From contig OX579636.1 of assembly GCA_951230915.1 (NCBI GenBank), positions 25,727,567 to 25,791,566 of the forward strand: a stretch of DNA of 64,000 nucleotides, written 5' to 3'. A model generated the notes under the pieces. That model did no database searches. It saw only the letters and a program-made list of their open reading frames with translations, and had not been told where the DNA came from. Positions within the stretch are counted from its first letter, which is position 1. Every line of letters begins with the position of its first letter. The stretch comes from Antitrichia curtipendula. Its lineage: Eukaryota > Streptophyta > Bryopsida > Hypnales > Leucodontaceae. The position numbers were made by a program, and so were the translations under genes. Below, piece after piece: positions 21,628 to 33,243 of the stretch.

Positions 21628-24600
21628 ATGGACTCCATACTAGGCTATTTTGGAGCCAAGGCAGTGGATCAGGAAAGGCCAATGGCCATTGAAAGAACTC
21701 CATCAGGCACGATAAAGTGGGTGCCGGAGCTATCTCCTCTGGCCAACCATGTGGTTGGGCGCTGCGCAAGGTGCAAATCATTCTCAAAACTTTTTTCAGT
21801 GCAAATTGATGATGTATTGTATTGTCGCTTATTTCTGCATTTTATTGTGAAAGATGGATGGCATGGAGGAAGGCGTTGAAAAGCCTTAATTATGGGAGAC
21901 TAAAAGCAGATGTGGATTGGTTTGGGCAGAATACTGTTGGTCCGTCCCGAGGATTTACAAGAGCAATTTGATAAAGAAATGCCTGCATCAGCCAAAGGGA
22001 CAGATGATTACGCCCGTAATCTACTGGAATATTGCTCTTTCAGGGCCTTGTCTGTTTCTGCTCAAGTTGAAGATCATCTGAATGACAAAGAGTTTCGACG
22101 CTTGTCTTATGACATGATGTTGGCTTGGGAAGCTCCCGGGTCAACGAACAAGAATGTACCCAAGGTATAAATTAATCTATGTATGAAAACTAAGTGTCGC
22201 TTCGTCTATTTGTGACTAATTACGTTATGGAGGAAATACGGTTTACATGATCAGGCTGTTGTATTAAACGTGCTCGTTAGCATTTCCAGGGTTCTACTCC
22301 CATACCTACGAATGCCGAGATGAAAACTGGAAAATGGGAGGATTTGATTCTTTTTCACGTTTCAGGTACAGGAAAAGGACGTAACGATCAATGAAGCAGA
22401 AAAGGTTGCAGCAGCTTTGGGCGTTCACGACGACGACGAAGACTCGGCACTCTTTTATAATGACTTAATGCCTATGGTGGTTAGTATTCGATGCACGTTT
22501 TATGTAAATACATTGATCAGCTGCTCATTTTACTCTGATTGGATATATCACGAGGTTGACTATTTTATCTCTTTCGATGCTACAGATACTACTCAGTCCG
22601 AAGGTCAGTGACCAGGCTGTTCGTGACTGATGACCAGTTTGCTAACCTTTTGGCAGGCCGAAGTGCAACAAACAATCGGGTTGGAGGCATTTGCAAGGTT
22701 GGCTCCTGCAATTCCTGCCGTTGCAGACATTGTTACCGTACATCCCCAGTGGGAAGCTCTCACTGCTACTACTGGAGCACGACTCCCATTTCAACTTTAC
22801 GACAGATTCCTGACTGAACTTGACAAGTACGTATGACAATTTTCAGAGATATCGTTGACTTGACGTATGGGTGGTTCTTCTTTCATTGTATGGATCGAAA
22901 ATTGATTAAAACAGAAATGTGGACCAGGTCAATACAGTCCGTGAAGTCTCAGCTTACACCGTCAATATCAGAGAAGCTTCGTCTGGGGCAGAGTGAGACA
23001 GTGATAGATTTGGACGGGACATCATCTGGACAGACAGTTCTTTTGCACGAGGGTACTTCGACTTGGCCAGGTGAGGGCTCCTTAATTAGGCAGTGTGTGT
23101 TTCCGAGTTGTCTAAAACTACCGAATAATTGTGTTTATGAGCGAATTTTAAGTTGACACCTCACATCACTATTGCAGCTTGCATCTGTGCCTTTTGTCAA
23201 GAATTCTTGATCACTTCCAGTTTTCAGTTCCAAGAGTAAAAGATTTTTTTCTTGCACCACTTTTTCCTGTGGTTCAGGTGAAATGTACCGAATATAAATT
23301 ACTAACGTGGGCTATCAATGTTATATAGGGCGGTTGACGTTAACAAACTCTGCGCTTTACTTCGAGACCGCTGGAGTTATATCCTATGGCGAGGCCAAAA
23401 AATACGATTTGGCGTCCGATCTGAATCATGAAGTGACCCCCGATTTGACAGGGCCTTGGGGTGCCAAGCTTTTTGACAAGGCCGTCATGTTCAAGTCGAA
23501 TGAACTGTATGTGCTCTGAACCTTGAAATTAGTTATGACAGTCTAGTGCTAGAAGCAGCTTCACGATTTGAGCTTCGTCACTAGCTCTACTACCTGTAAA
23601 CAGAATGAAGCAAATTGCCCTCCCACCCCCCTTAGGAAGCAACAATTGCGGGCTCCGAAAGATCTTTATTATTTCATCTTTGGTTGTCACATGAGTCATT
23701 TTTTTCAATCTTGCTGACTGGGTTATGACTGCGAATATTATTGTGCAGGCTGGATCCCATAGCGTTTGAGTTTCCCGAAATGACGGGCCACGGTCGTCGC
23801 GACTACTGGCTGGCCTTGATCAAAGAAATCGTGACCGTGCACAGGTTCTCTCGCACGTACAAGCTGGAAGGTTTGGGGAAGTCGGAAGCTCTGGCGCGGG
23901 CCGTGCTGGGCATCGCCCGATTGCGGGCTGTTCGAGATACCTTCAAGGTGCTTCCCACGGGTGCGGAGTGTCTGGTGACGTTCTGCTATGGCGACATCAT
24001 GCCTCATGGCGACTTGGTGATGGCCGCCCTAGCTGACAGACTTCGACACTCCGGACATGGGGAGAAGGACGTGACTTTTCTGGATCGTCACGAAGGGAAT
24101 GTCATCTTCTCGAGCTCAGCAACTGCGTCCGTGGCGAGTCTGGGCCCCGAAATCACGCCCCATCCCACGCCTGAGCAGCAGCCGAATGCGTCTGCTCCCG
24201 TGAATGAGGTGCGGGTGGGAGGCGAGACGAAGCTGGAGAAGACGATCATGGACTCACGGGAAGACACCAAGAGAGTGGAAGTGGCGCAGTCCACCGTGGA
24301 CAGCGTCAAAGTGGAAGGGATCGGGACCAACGTGCAAGTGCTCACGGTAGGCATGGGCAACTCACTTCGACCGATTGCGTGATACTTTTTCTTTCTTTCT
24401 TTGCCGTGATATTTTTTATGAAAACTGTGCTGGGGTACGTGCTGATTTCATGTCGATCTCTAGCTAGCTTCAGGTGATATATACCAGTGCGTGTTAATTA
24501 GGGGTGTCAGGTTTCTTTGAGTCGTAGCTAGACCCATTGTTCAATTCCTTAATCATGCATGGCTCTTTGATTATGCAGAGATTCTGTCAGTAAGTCTTTG

Positions 24601-25659
24601 TTCCTTTTGTTTTCTGGATTGCAAGTGATCACCAGAATGTGTGGAATTTCGTGTTGTAGGAGCTTTTGAAGCCTTTGCAATTGCCTTTGCTCTGGGCGAA
24701 ATCGATTTTAAACTGGGAAGATAAACTTCATTCGAGTGTAGCTGCGATTGTCGTGTTTCTCTTCATCTTCATGTAAGCCGGGTTCAACACCCACCGTGTC
24801 AACTCCTACTGGTGAATATATGACTCAGCACTAGAATTGAAGAGCAGTTTGGATAAATTACTACGTACGTTTTCTTCAAGAAACGGGCCGGAATTTCTTG
24901 GTTGCTGGGCTAGGCTGTGTGGTGAGGTGGAATATATTTAAGCCCTTGCTAATTGACGATCGTTGAACTGTGCAGGGATTTGCTTTCCTATATTCCGGCC
25001 GTTCTCGTGGTCACCGGTGCCGTTTACATCTTCTACATGCGCTACATGAAGAAAAAGGAAGAGGTCGGGGTTGGGGAGGTTCTCATCCCCGTGCCGGAAG
25101 GGACCAGCACTGTGGAAGCCTTACTGGCTTTGCAGCAGGCGGTGTCGCAGGCGGAAAGCACGATCCAGTTCACCAACATCGCTCTTTTGAAGATTCGTGC
25201 GCTGCTGTTGTCAAATTATCCGGAGGTACGGTACCTATTTTTATTCTCGCTGATCGATCATTCAGTAGAACGATATATCTATATATCTATATCTATATGT
25301 ATGTATATGTATATGTGTATATATATACACACATGAAATGCTCTAAACGTTCTGTGAATTTCTGTTGACTCGATATATGGATGCCTGACATGATCTTGAA
25401 TTAATGGTTGCAGGCTTCCAATCAAGTGGCTGCCCTCCTGGTGGTGCTCGCTTTGGGTTTGGCTTTGATCCCCACCCGGTGGATCGCCTTTGTGCTCTGG
25501 GCGAATGTGTTCACCAGCGGGATGCAGTCCCAGAAGCAGAGCCCTTCGTCCAACAGTGCCTTTAACAGGAGGTTCAATGAATGGTGGTACAGTATTCCCG
25601 TGGTGCCTGTCCGCTTCCTCAAACCGGGAGAAGAAGAAAACGCGGACAAAGTAAAGTAG
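21628..25659 (+). CDS. DUF639 family plant membrane protein, ten exons, 729 aa
   Basis: Exons: 21628-21770, 21930-22164, 22366-22479, 22657-22826, 22928-23070, 23329-23506, 23749-24346, 24660-24772, 24976-25225 and 25414-25659; phases agree throughout. Family landmarks in order: IKWVPELSPLANHVV near residue 30, then ARNLLEYCSFRAL and FRRLSYDMMLAWE. Next come GLEAFARLAPAIPAVADIVT, the GRAM-like block STWPGRLTLTNSALYFE, GPWGAKLFDKAV and GHGRRDYWLALIKEIVTVHRF. After a variable polar linker, three hydrophobic segments follow (AAIVVFLFIFM, IPAVLVVTGAVYIFY, VAALLVVLALGLALI). Between the last two lies a helical LLALQQAVSQAES stretch. The biochemical role of DUF639 proteins is not established; length is near the family's usual size. 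Exon 3's end (22479 versus 22476) and exon 5's start are the least certain junctions. Confidence 0.93.
25273..25334. repeat. TATA/TATG-rich microsatellite in the last DUF639 intron
   Basis: Imperfect TATC, TATG and TATA repeats (ATATCTATATATCTATATC then TATGTATATGTATATG) lie between exons 9 and 10. No function is suggested. Confidence 0.7.
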
Positions 25660-26796
25660 ACCTGTTGAATTCACGAGCTTCGATATAGTCCCTGCAAAGT
25701 AACCATCACTTGACTTGTTTAGCAGTAGAAGAAAAATTGATATGGGAGGCATGGCTAGTGTATGTGGTGGCGGTCTGTCCAAAGCCTTCAATGTTAATTG
25801 AGAGGTATTTCCTACCCTCGTACATATTGCACTGGACTGTTTTGACAGTAGGGTCACGGTTCTTAATTTAAGCCAAAATGATTGTGAGAACACATGATGG
25901 CCAGAGTATATATCAAGGGAACAGTTCGATGAAGTCAGTAGACAATCTTCAAGGAAGTAGTTTCACTGATGTAGAGTACAACATTTAATTGTAAAAAGAT
26001 CAAAGCAATATATAGGGTTTCAATCTTCAGGTGCAAGCTGGAAACGAAGTTCTTGTAGCTGGAACTTGAAGTGTATCGTTAAGGAGCTCAATTATTGCAC
26101 TTACTTATATTTACTACAGTAACTATCCGAACACATGGACGTCATCTTTTCATTTGTATTCCATCTGTTTTCCGTTTGTCTTTCATTTGTCTTTGATTTA
26201 TCTTTCATTTAGTCTTGTCTTTCATTTTGTCTTTCATTTTGTCTATCATTGTGGGTTTCATTTGTGGGTTCCATTTGTCTTTCATTTGTTCCATTTCATT
26301 TTTGTTGGATTTTCATTTGTCTTTATTTGTTTATTATTTGTTTTTCAACTGTTTTCCATTGGCACTGAGTACTCATTTCAGTTCCATTTGGGTTTTCATT
26401 TCGCATAATTTGTGTCTCCATTGGGATTTTATTGGTTCAATTTTTCTCCACATTGTTTCAATTCATTTTCCTGACATTGACAAGTTATTGCATTCCAGAC
26501 ATTCAGTTTTGATGGAGGACCAGTATGCAATTGCTGTGCTCAAAGGGAGTTACCAGTGCAAATTGAGAGAAGTCGAAACTGAAAGAGCTGATTGAATCTG
26601 TCAGTAGTAAATATTCTTTCATATTCTTTCCAGCAAAGTGCGTGTTAGCTTATGCAGCGAAACTACTGGACAGTACGTAAAGTACCGTGAACTAGCTAAT
26701 TATGTACGAAATTGGCTTAAGGTAGGATGCTCTAAAAGCATCCATCTTCTTCAAACCGACTTGATTTTTAGGCGGAGAATGGAGATGGGATGATCC
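25660..26796. other. 3' flank of the DUF639 gene, then a degenerate minisatellite
   Basis: 25660-26100 probably includes the gene's 3' untranslated region. From about 26146 to 26440 an 11-bp degenerate motif close to TTTCATTTGTC is repeated many times, which explains the F/L/S-rich frames at 26154-26408 and 26215-26595. No protein is supported. Confidence 0.45.
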
Positions 26797-27609
26797 TTAA
26801 CCCTTAAATGAAGGGCTCATAACCATGAAAATCATTTATTTTGTCACTGTGTGAATTGTTGGATTAACCCCTAAAACCCCGCTTGTCCCCTCAAGGGACA
26901 ATTTGGGTCCGGGTAGGTTCCTATTGTCTCAATTTGAAGTGAAATTTTTTGGAACTTTTTGAGGTTGTGTAGCTTTGCAAGAGCTCTGTGGATATATAAT
27001 TTTTGTTTCAATCGGATGCCGGATGAAAAAGTTATGGCACAATGAGCAAGAAATGGAGATAGGCAGGCAGCCAAAAAAAAATTACAAAAAGTCAAAAAAA
27101 AAAAAATTTAATTTTTTTCCTAAAAGATTATGTTCTTACCTATACGTGAAGCTTTTATTCATTCTATTTGGACCAGGGATGATAAAGTTATGGACAATCT
27201 TAGTTTTTCGGGCAAATTAAGCATCTTCTTGAAAAAAAAAAATTTGTTCAAGTTTGAATGTTAATATCTTCCAATCCGTATGGTGAAATTTGATGAAATT
27301 TTTACTACATGATCTCAGACAAGTTAAGTACAAGATCCTATGGTTAAATTCCTCCAAAAGCAGAAAAATTGGTTTCCTTAAGTGAATACAACAAAAGTGA
27401 TAGTTTTGAGTGGTTTTTGGTAGAAAACACCCTCGGGGTTTTAGGGGTTAAAATAATGCAAAAGCATTCATTGGAAGACAAACTATTGTAGATGATCTTC
27501 CTTTTTCACACAAAATTGGAAAGATGAATAGTTGCACTTTTGTCCTACAAGGAAAGATTCTTTGTCATTCATCAACTAGAAAACGTCTTCGGCGGCGTTT
27601 ATAGGTTAA
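26797..27609. mobile_element. TTAA element, family B, interrupted by a nested family A insertion
   Basis: The outer element begins TTAA-CCCTTAAATGAAGGGCTCATAACC and ends GGCGGCGTTTATAGG-TTAA (27606-27609). Removing the inner insertion (26864-27451) restores a unit of about 230 bp matching 27919-28145: GTGTGAATTGTTGGA-TTAA-AATAATGCAAAAGCATTCATTGG is continuous in that relative apart from one substitution. This gives relative ages: family B was present before this family A copy jumped. Confidence 0.8.
26864..27451 (+). mobile_element. TTAA element, family A, internally shortened copy (588 bp), nested in family B
   Basis: Ends are TTAACCCCTAAAACCCCG (26864-26881) and its exact reverse complement (27434-27451), an 18-bp perfect inverted repeat including TTAA. 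The left interior (GTCCCCTCAAGGGACAA, then GGTAGGTTCC) matches the longer family A copies at 40814, 57817 and 63292. No transposase frame is present. The host sequence shows the four bases TTAA on both sides of the insertion, so TTAA is the duplicated target. Confidence 0.85.
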
Positions 27610-27918
27610 ATGAACCACTTTAGCAATTGAATGCATGGAGAGAAAAAAATTCTATTGCAAGAGCCAATCATTGTCTTTTATTTCCGCACATCTCTTTACA
27701 AGTTGCAAGTAGACGGATTTTTGGAAGACCTATGGTCACACAAAGGTGCCTATGCTCAGAATCTTTGAAAATCCATAAGTAATTCAAAAATTCTTGGAAA
27801 AATACAAAAACCCTTGTGTTAGGTTCCACATCTATTTTTATTTCTTTGAAAAATAATCTAAAAATATTTTTATCCATAGCAGCCTATAGAAAAGGCAAAC
27901 CATCCCTTAAATGGTTGC
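27610..27918. other. AT-rich spacer between repeats
   Basis: No gene. A similar ordered set of strings (GAGCCAATCATTG/GAGCTAATCATT, GCAAGT, AAGACCTA-GGTCA, AATTCAAAAAT-CTTGGA) recurs at about 28300-28450, so this spacer is itself part of a duplicated repeat block that includes the adjacent family B copies. Confidence 0.45.
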
Positions 27919-28145
27919 TTTAACTTTTGAATGATGGCCTCATAACCGTGAAAATCATTTGTTTTGTCACCGTGTGAATTGTTGGATTCAAATAATGCAA
28001 AAGCAATCATTGGAAGACAAACTATTGTAGATGATTCTTTATCCTACAAAATTTGGAGGATGAATAGTTGCACTTCTATCCTATACAGGAAATTATCTTG
28101 TCATTCATTAGTCACAAAACGTCTACCTCAACGTTTAAGGGTTAA
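27919..28145 (+). mobile_element. TTAA element, family B (227 bp)
   Basis: TTAA at 27919-27922 and 28142-28145. The body runs CATAACCGTGAAAATCATTTG, then GTGTGAATTGTTGGATTCAAATAATG, then GGAAGACAAACTATTGTAGATGA, then GAATAGTTGCACTTCTATCC. It ends CAACGTTTAAGGG before TTAA. It lacks the inner insertion carried by 26797-27609 and therefore serves as the empty-site reference. Confidence 0.75.
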
Positions 28146-28621
28146 GAGCATGTTACCTTATAAGGTAGGAGGCTTTGAAATGGAACAAGCATTAAGAACA
28201 AACCCTATAAATGGCTGTGAAATGGACATGAGTTGGTTTTGAAATTGACATGTATAATCACTGAATGAATCAAGGAAAAAAGCATTATCAATTGCAAGAG
28301 CTAATCATTTGCTTTGTTGTCCCCATCCTTCTTTAGAATTGCAAGTGAACCATTTATAGAAGACCTAGGGTCATAAATAGGGACCTAAAATCCAACTCAT
28401 TTGAAAATTCATGAGTAATTCAAAAATGCTTGGACAAATATAAAACCACTTGGGTTACATTCCTCATCTATTTTTCTTTGTCTAATAAAATGAGCTAAAA
28501 TTATTCCTTTCCACTAAAATATACAAAAAAGGTAGACTAGCCCTTAGATGTGCCATTTCTGAGCCTCCTACCTTATCTTTGTACAAAAATATCATCTATT
28601 GCAGTTTCATGAAATTGATCA
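28146..28621. other. AT-rich spacer, partly duplicated from 27610-27918
   Basis: No gene. The stretch GAGCTAATCATTTGCTTTG to AATTCAAAAATGCTTGGAC corresponds to the spacer before the previous family B copy, which points to a segmental duplication of spacer plus element. Confidence 0.4.
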
Positions 28622-28843
28622 TTAATCCATAAACGCTAATGTTTTCCACCCAATGAATGACAATGAATCTCTCTACACATGACAAAAATGCAACTATTCA
28701 TCTTCCAAATTTTGTGTGAAAAGGAAGGTCATCTACAATTATTTAACTTCCAATGAGTGCTTTTTCATTTTATTAAACCTGTAGTTCACACGGTACCCAA
28801 ACAGATGGTTTCCACGGTGACCAGCTCATCATTTAAGGATTAA
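28622..28843 (-). mobile_element. TTAA element, family B (222 bp, inverted)
   Basis: TTAA at 28622-28625 (then TCCATAAACGCTAATG) and 28840-28843 (preceded by CATCATTTAAGGA). The body is the reverse complement of the 27919 copy: CCAATGAATGACAATGAATC, then GCAACTATTCATCTTCC, then CTTCCAATGAGTGCTTTTTCAT. It is non-coding. Confidence 0.7.
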
Positions 28844-29407
28844 TCCCTAAATGTCTAGAGTCTTCTCTAGAATTTTAATAAAAATCATCATAAAGTACTA
28901 TTTGGAAGAATATTTTGGAATTGATTTATGAATAAAAGTTGTAGATTTTGAATTTTAGATTCCATCTACACAGTTAGATTCACCAATGTTATCACCAACA
29001 TTTTTTATAAAGTTTGAAAGGAAAATTTAAAAATTCCTTCTAAATTTGATTGCAAGCAAAATATGATCATTCTTGGAGTAAAACTTGTTGGAATAGATTT
29101 CAAATGAAGTTCTCTTAATGTTTTTTTTAAGAAAAAATTTGTGTTCTTTAAATCTATAACCTCATTTTTGCAAATCTAATTTTAAACTAAAGTCAATGCA
29201 ATTTGGACTTGATCAAGAACTTGACATACTTCCACATTTATAATTTTAGAAAAATATGTACTTTGGTAACATCAAATTCAACCATTAGATAGGAGAAGAA
29301 CTTGATAAAGTATCTCTACAAATTAAAATGATTTTCATCCAAGCAATAATGAGAAAGAAACAAGAATATGAATATGTTCATTGTCCTTCAATTGGACGTC
29401 AAAGTGC
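28844..29407. other. AT-rich non-coding DNA
   Basis: No open frame or motif of note. It is AT-rich with scattered AAATTT palindromes. Confidence 0.4.
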
Positions 29408-30374
29408 TTAACCCCTCACCGCCGAAGTCCCATTTGGGTTCAAAAACAGTAGTGCTTTTGAAGTGATGAAGATCTCAATGTCACTAAGTTATAGAGATCT
29501 TAACCGTACAATCTTGTAGTGAACATGTTGTAGATGATGTGGATCAAATTTGGAGTCATTTGACCGCATGGATTGCAAGATTATAATGTTTTAGTGTTGA
29601 AAAAAGATGCTGAAATTTTCCTTCTAACACACTTGGAGGTGAAATTCGATTCCTAAACCTACTCAAATGAAAAAACTTGAAACTAGAAAGTGATTCAAAA
29701 CCAACATAAAAACACATTGGTGAAAAAAATATCATTCAATTGACTCAATACGTTTGCAAAATGGCTTGCAAATGTAAAAAAAAGGCAAGAAAAATTGCAA
29801 AAAACACATATGAGGCTAAACCTCCTTCTCCTAAAATGCTTCTCAGTCACTCATAACTTCTTGGATTGATATGAAATTTTATCCACACAAACTAGACTAG
29901 TATGCGCAACTTTTTCAAAAACATTTATTGGAAACGGAAATTGTATGAAGAAGTTATAAGCCACCAAAGTTCTCTGTAGTGCAAAAATGTCTGGATTTTG
30001 AACTTCGAATTGCTCCCAAGAATTCAAAACAACTTGGATTGACATGAAAATTTAATCTCAATAACTAGACTTCAAAAGGAACGTAATCCAACAAATTTTA
30101 TTGAAAACTAACATTGAATGAAGGAGATACAAGCCCCCGAAGTTGCAGCCTTCAAATGCAGTTTGGTGAATTCAAATTGAACCTATGAACTTCGATTGGC
30201 TTTCATGAAATCAATAAAGCTTTTATTGATCTGAAAATTGTACCACATAAACTAGAAGAGAGAGCGCAACTTTACCAACAAGTTTTATTGAATTTGGACA
30301 TCGGATGCAAAAGTTATAGCACTTTGAATTTTCTGTGAGGACACTTTTTGTTCCCTGCGGCGATGAGGGGTTAA
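29408..30374 (-). mobile_element. TTAA element, family C (967 bp, inverted relative to 5066-6044)
   Basis: The left end is TTAACCCCTCACCGCCGAAG and the reverse complement of the right end is TTAACCCCTCATCGCCGCAG: 20-bp ends with two mismatches, including TTAA. The interior is the reverse complement of the 5066 copy; for example GAGATCTTAACCGTACAATCTTGTAGTG corresponds to the segment near 5930-5960. The frames inside (29851-30045, 30223-30483) are shared by-products and unlike any transposase. Confidence 0.8.
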
Positions 30375-32257
30375 GGTTTAACCGGCCCTTAAGTTCTTTG
30401 ACTATGTTGCCCCCCAGACGCTTGAAAACTGCCATTTTGAGCACAAGTACCAAATTTTGGAAAAAAAACATTTTAGGACACATGTAACTATAGGATCTTA
30501 TAATACGACGGTTTGGAAAGATGTGGAAAAAAATTCAGAATTTTCCACCATGTGGATTGCAAGATATTAGTGTTTGAATTGACAAAAATTCTTTTTTGGT
30601 CCCCCTGCAAAATATCGGGCAGGTGCACTTCACAATGTCACATTTGTACATTTGTATGAAAAAATATCCAAAATGGTGGTTACCCTTTGGATTCATTCTT
30701 CAGGGCTAGTTGGCTACATGCTTGAAAAAATTTCAGATAGTTTGGAATTGTACAATATATAGAAAAAATAGTAAGTAGAAAAAAGTACATAGATAGTGGC
30801 TCAAAACACTAAATTGTTAAGAAGTTAATTGTGGAATTAAAAAATGTTGATCCCAAAGGTCGTAATGCTGTAATAAACAATCTATATCATACAATTTTAT
30901 TTTTTTCCAAAATATTGAAAATTGAATGAAATAAATGACTTCAAAGTTTATTTTAGAGTAAAAAATACATAATTGCCCGCAAACTAAAATTCCTCATAAC
31001 TTTTGATTTATTGATCAAAATGGAATGATTAAAAGCTTTTCACATATATATAAATCTAAAATAACAAAGTCAAAGTTTTGTTTTTGAAAAAAGTGATTTT
31101 TAAAAATCTGCCTGGATTGAATGCCTAGTGAAAAAAATAACATATTAGGCCATAACTTTTGACTTGTATTTCCAAATGTCATAAAATTTTGTTCCCATGA
31201 AAGATATTCCTTGTCCCTACCTTCTATTAAAATTTCAGCTTAAAATATGCAAATTTCTAGTCACAGGTACTTGCCCAAAATCGCTATGTTGCTAAAAACA
31301 GCAAGCTATTTCTTTAGAGGTTAATGTGGCGCCTTTGATACAAATCTAATTCTACACTAACCATAAGTTTTATGGTAGGAGGTTCTAATTCCGCTTGGGC
31401 AATTAGAATTGCTGCTACAAAACTACCTAAAATAGTGTAGATAGCTTTTGGTTTGTTTTTTAAACAAATGAAATGGAATTTTATTGTCAGAGATAGTCTC
31501 AAAAATGGATCACAATTTATGTAGTGAGAAATCGTTGTCTGTGGTGCATGATTTTAGGATATTGACTATAGAAATTGTTGTTCAAGGTGAGTGATTTTAG
31601 AATAATGATCATAAAAGATTGAAATGAACATTTGGGCTCATAAAAGATTGAAATAAACATTTTAAGTTTTTTATTCATCAGTTTTTGGACTGACAATAAG
31701 ACTAGAAAATCAAATTGTACAATTCACTACCATGTTGTTCAAAACTTGTTAGAAAAAATATAAATATTCTAATGAAATCATGCATAGAGATGATTGCTCT
31801 CAAAATAGAATTGATAAAAATAATATGAATTGAATTGAATTTTTAATTAATAGTAGTTTTTGAAATTTTGTCCAAGACCCAAATGTGGGCCTTTTGTGGG
31901 TTTTGTTAGTAGAAAAGATGTAAAATCTTTGGATACTTACTAATTATCAATGGTCACAAATTGCTCAGTGCCATTGAAAATGACATGAATTTAGTGTACA
32001 AAGCTCCCAAACTAGGATCTATTTACACAAACTTTATAGATGGTATCAATTTCTTGAAATATTAGTAGTTGATGAAAGATTGATAGTATGTAGCAAGTGA
32101 ACAATATTTAGCTAGATTCTATTAATGTGCAATTTGAGAGTAACTTAAAAGAAAAATTATTTACAATATAAACCTTAAAAATCTAAAAAGACCAATTTGC
32201 ATTGTAGTATCAGTTTTTTTGTATATTTGTTATACAAGGTGTATAAGCTGACACGCA
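30375..32257. other. AT-rich non-coding DNA with repeat debris
   Basis: The first 220 bp (AACCGGCCCTTAAGTTC, then CCAGACGCTTGAAAACTGCCATTTTGAGCAC) recalls the interior of family A and may be a truncated copy abutting family C. The rest is AT-rich and holds no supported gene. Confidence 0.4.
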
Positions 32258-33243
32258 CACTAGAAGAAAATGAGGTGTTTTGCGACTACACTATGCAACT
32301 GGTTTTTTAGTTGCATTGGACACTTGCGATTGGTGATAATTTGGAAACCTGAAGTTGCAATGAACATCCTAAAATCTAGGAAAAAGGTGCAACAATTGCA
32401 AAAGTTACACCTTGTATGTGACTCATTTGCGACTTGTTTGCGGCTTGTAGATTTGTAGGTTTTAAAATATTAATCTCAATGATTTGTAGATTTCTAATTT
32501 TCATATCTACTTTCTTTCTAGATTTTAGAATTTAGAATTATCTTTTTTTAGATTTCAAAATTTCAAATCTACTTTCTTCCTAGATTTCAAAAATTTGAAT
32601 ATTGGTATTTAATAGATTTAATCGGTTTAGAATACCTTTTAATTTTGTAAATTTTAAATTTTTTTGGATTTTAAATATTTTTTAAATTTCTATAGATTGT
32701 AGAAATCTACAAATTATAAAAATCTATACTTTATAGAAATCTACAAGTCATAGAAATTGTAGAAGTCTTAGAATTCTATCAACAAAATTCATTGCACAAG
32801 ATTGCAACAAGTTACAAGTTTTATATGTCCAACCTAATGGTATTTCTTACAATTGACATGGGACAATTGATATAAGACAAATGGAAAAGAACTTTGGAAA
32901 CAACTAGAAAACAACTAAAAATTGATTAAGAAACAACTAGTGTATGACTTAAGAGCAACTAGGAAACGACTAAGAAACAACTAGTGTATGACTAAAAAGC
33001 GACTAGGATACAACTATGATCATTTTACAATTGCAATCTTTTTGTAGTTGTTTCCTAGTTGTTTTTTTGCAACTATAAATTGACTACTTTGCGACTAAAA
33101 CAATGTATCAATGCTATAAAACAACGACATAAAACAATTACGTTAGATTTGGTGCTAATAGGGAGGATAACAGTTGCAGGATAGTTGTATAGGACACTAG
33201 TTGGATAGTAGCCGGTTGTGCTTGACCCATTTTTCTTCTAGTG
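32258..33243. mobile_element. CACTA-like non-autonomous element (986 bp) with repeated CAACTAG motifs
   Basis: The left end is CACTAGAAGAAAATGAGG and the reverse complement of the right end is CACTAGAAGAAAAATGGG. Both fit the CACTA-superfamily pattern. The subterminal DNA holds many short direct and inverted copies of AACAACTAG / GCAACT / GCGACTA, especially at 32890-33060, as expected for transposase-binding repeats. No transposase is encoded; the only frame (32270-32458) runs through the terminal repeats. No matching 3-bp duplication is seen (GCA left, ATA right), so one flank may have changed. Confidence 0.65.

Noticed and set aside
26154..26595. Hydrophobic frames that could be read as membrane proteins
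   Set aside because: They are translations of the degenerate TTTCATTTGTC minisatellite.
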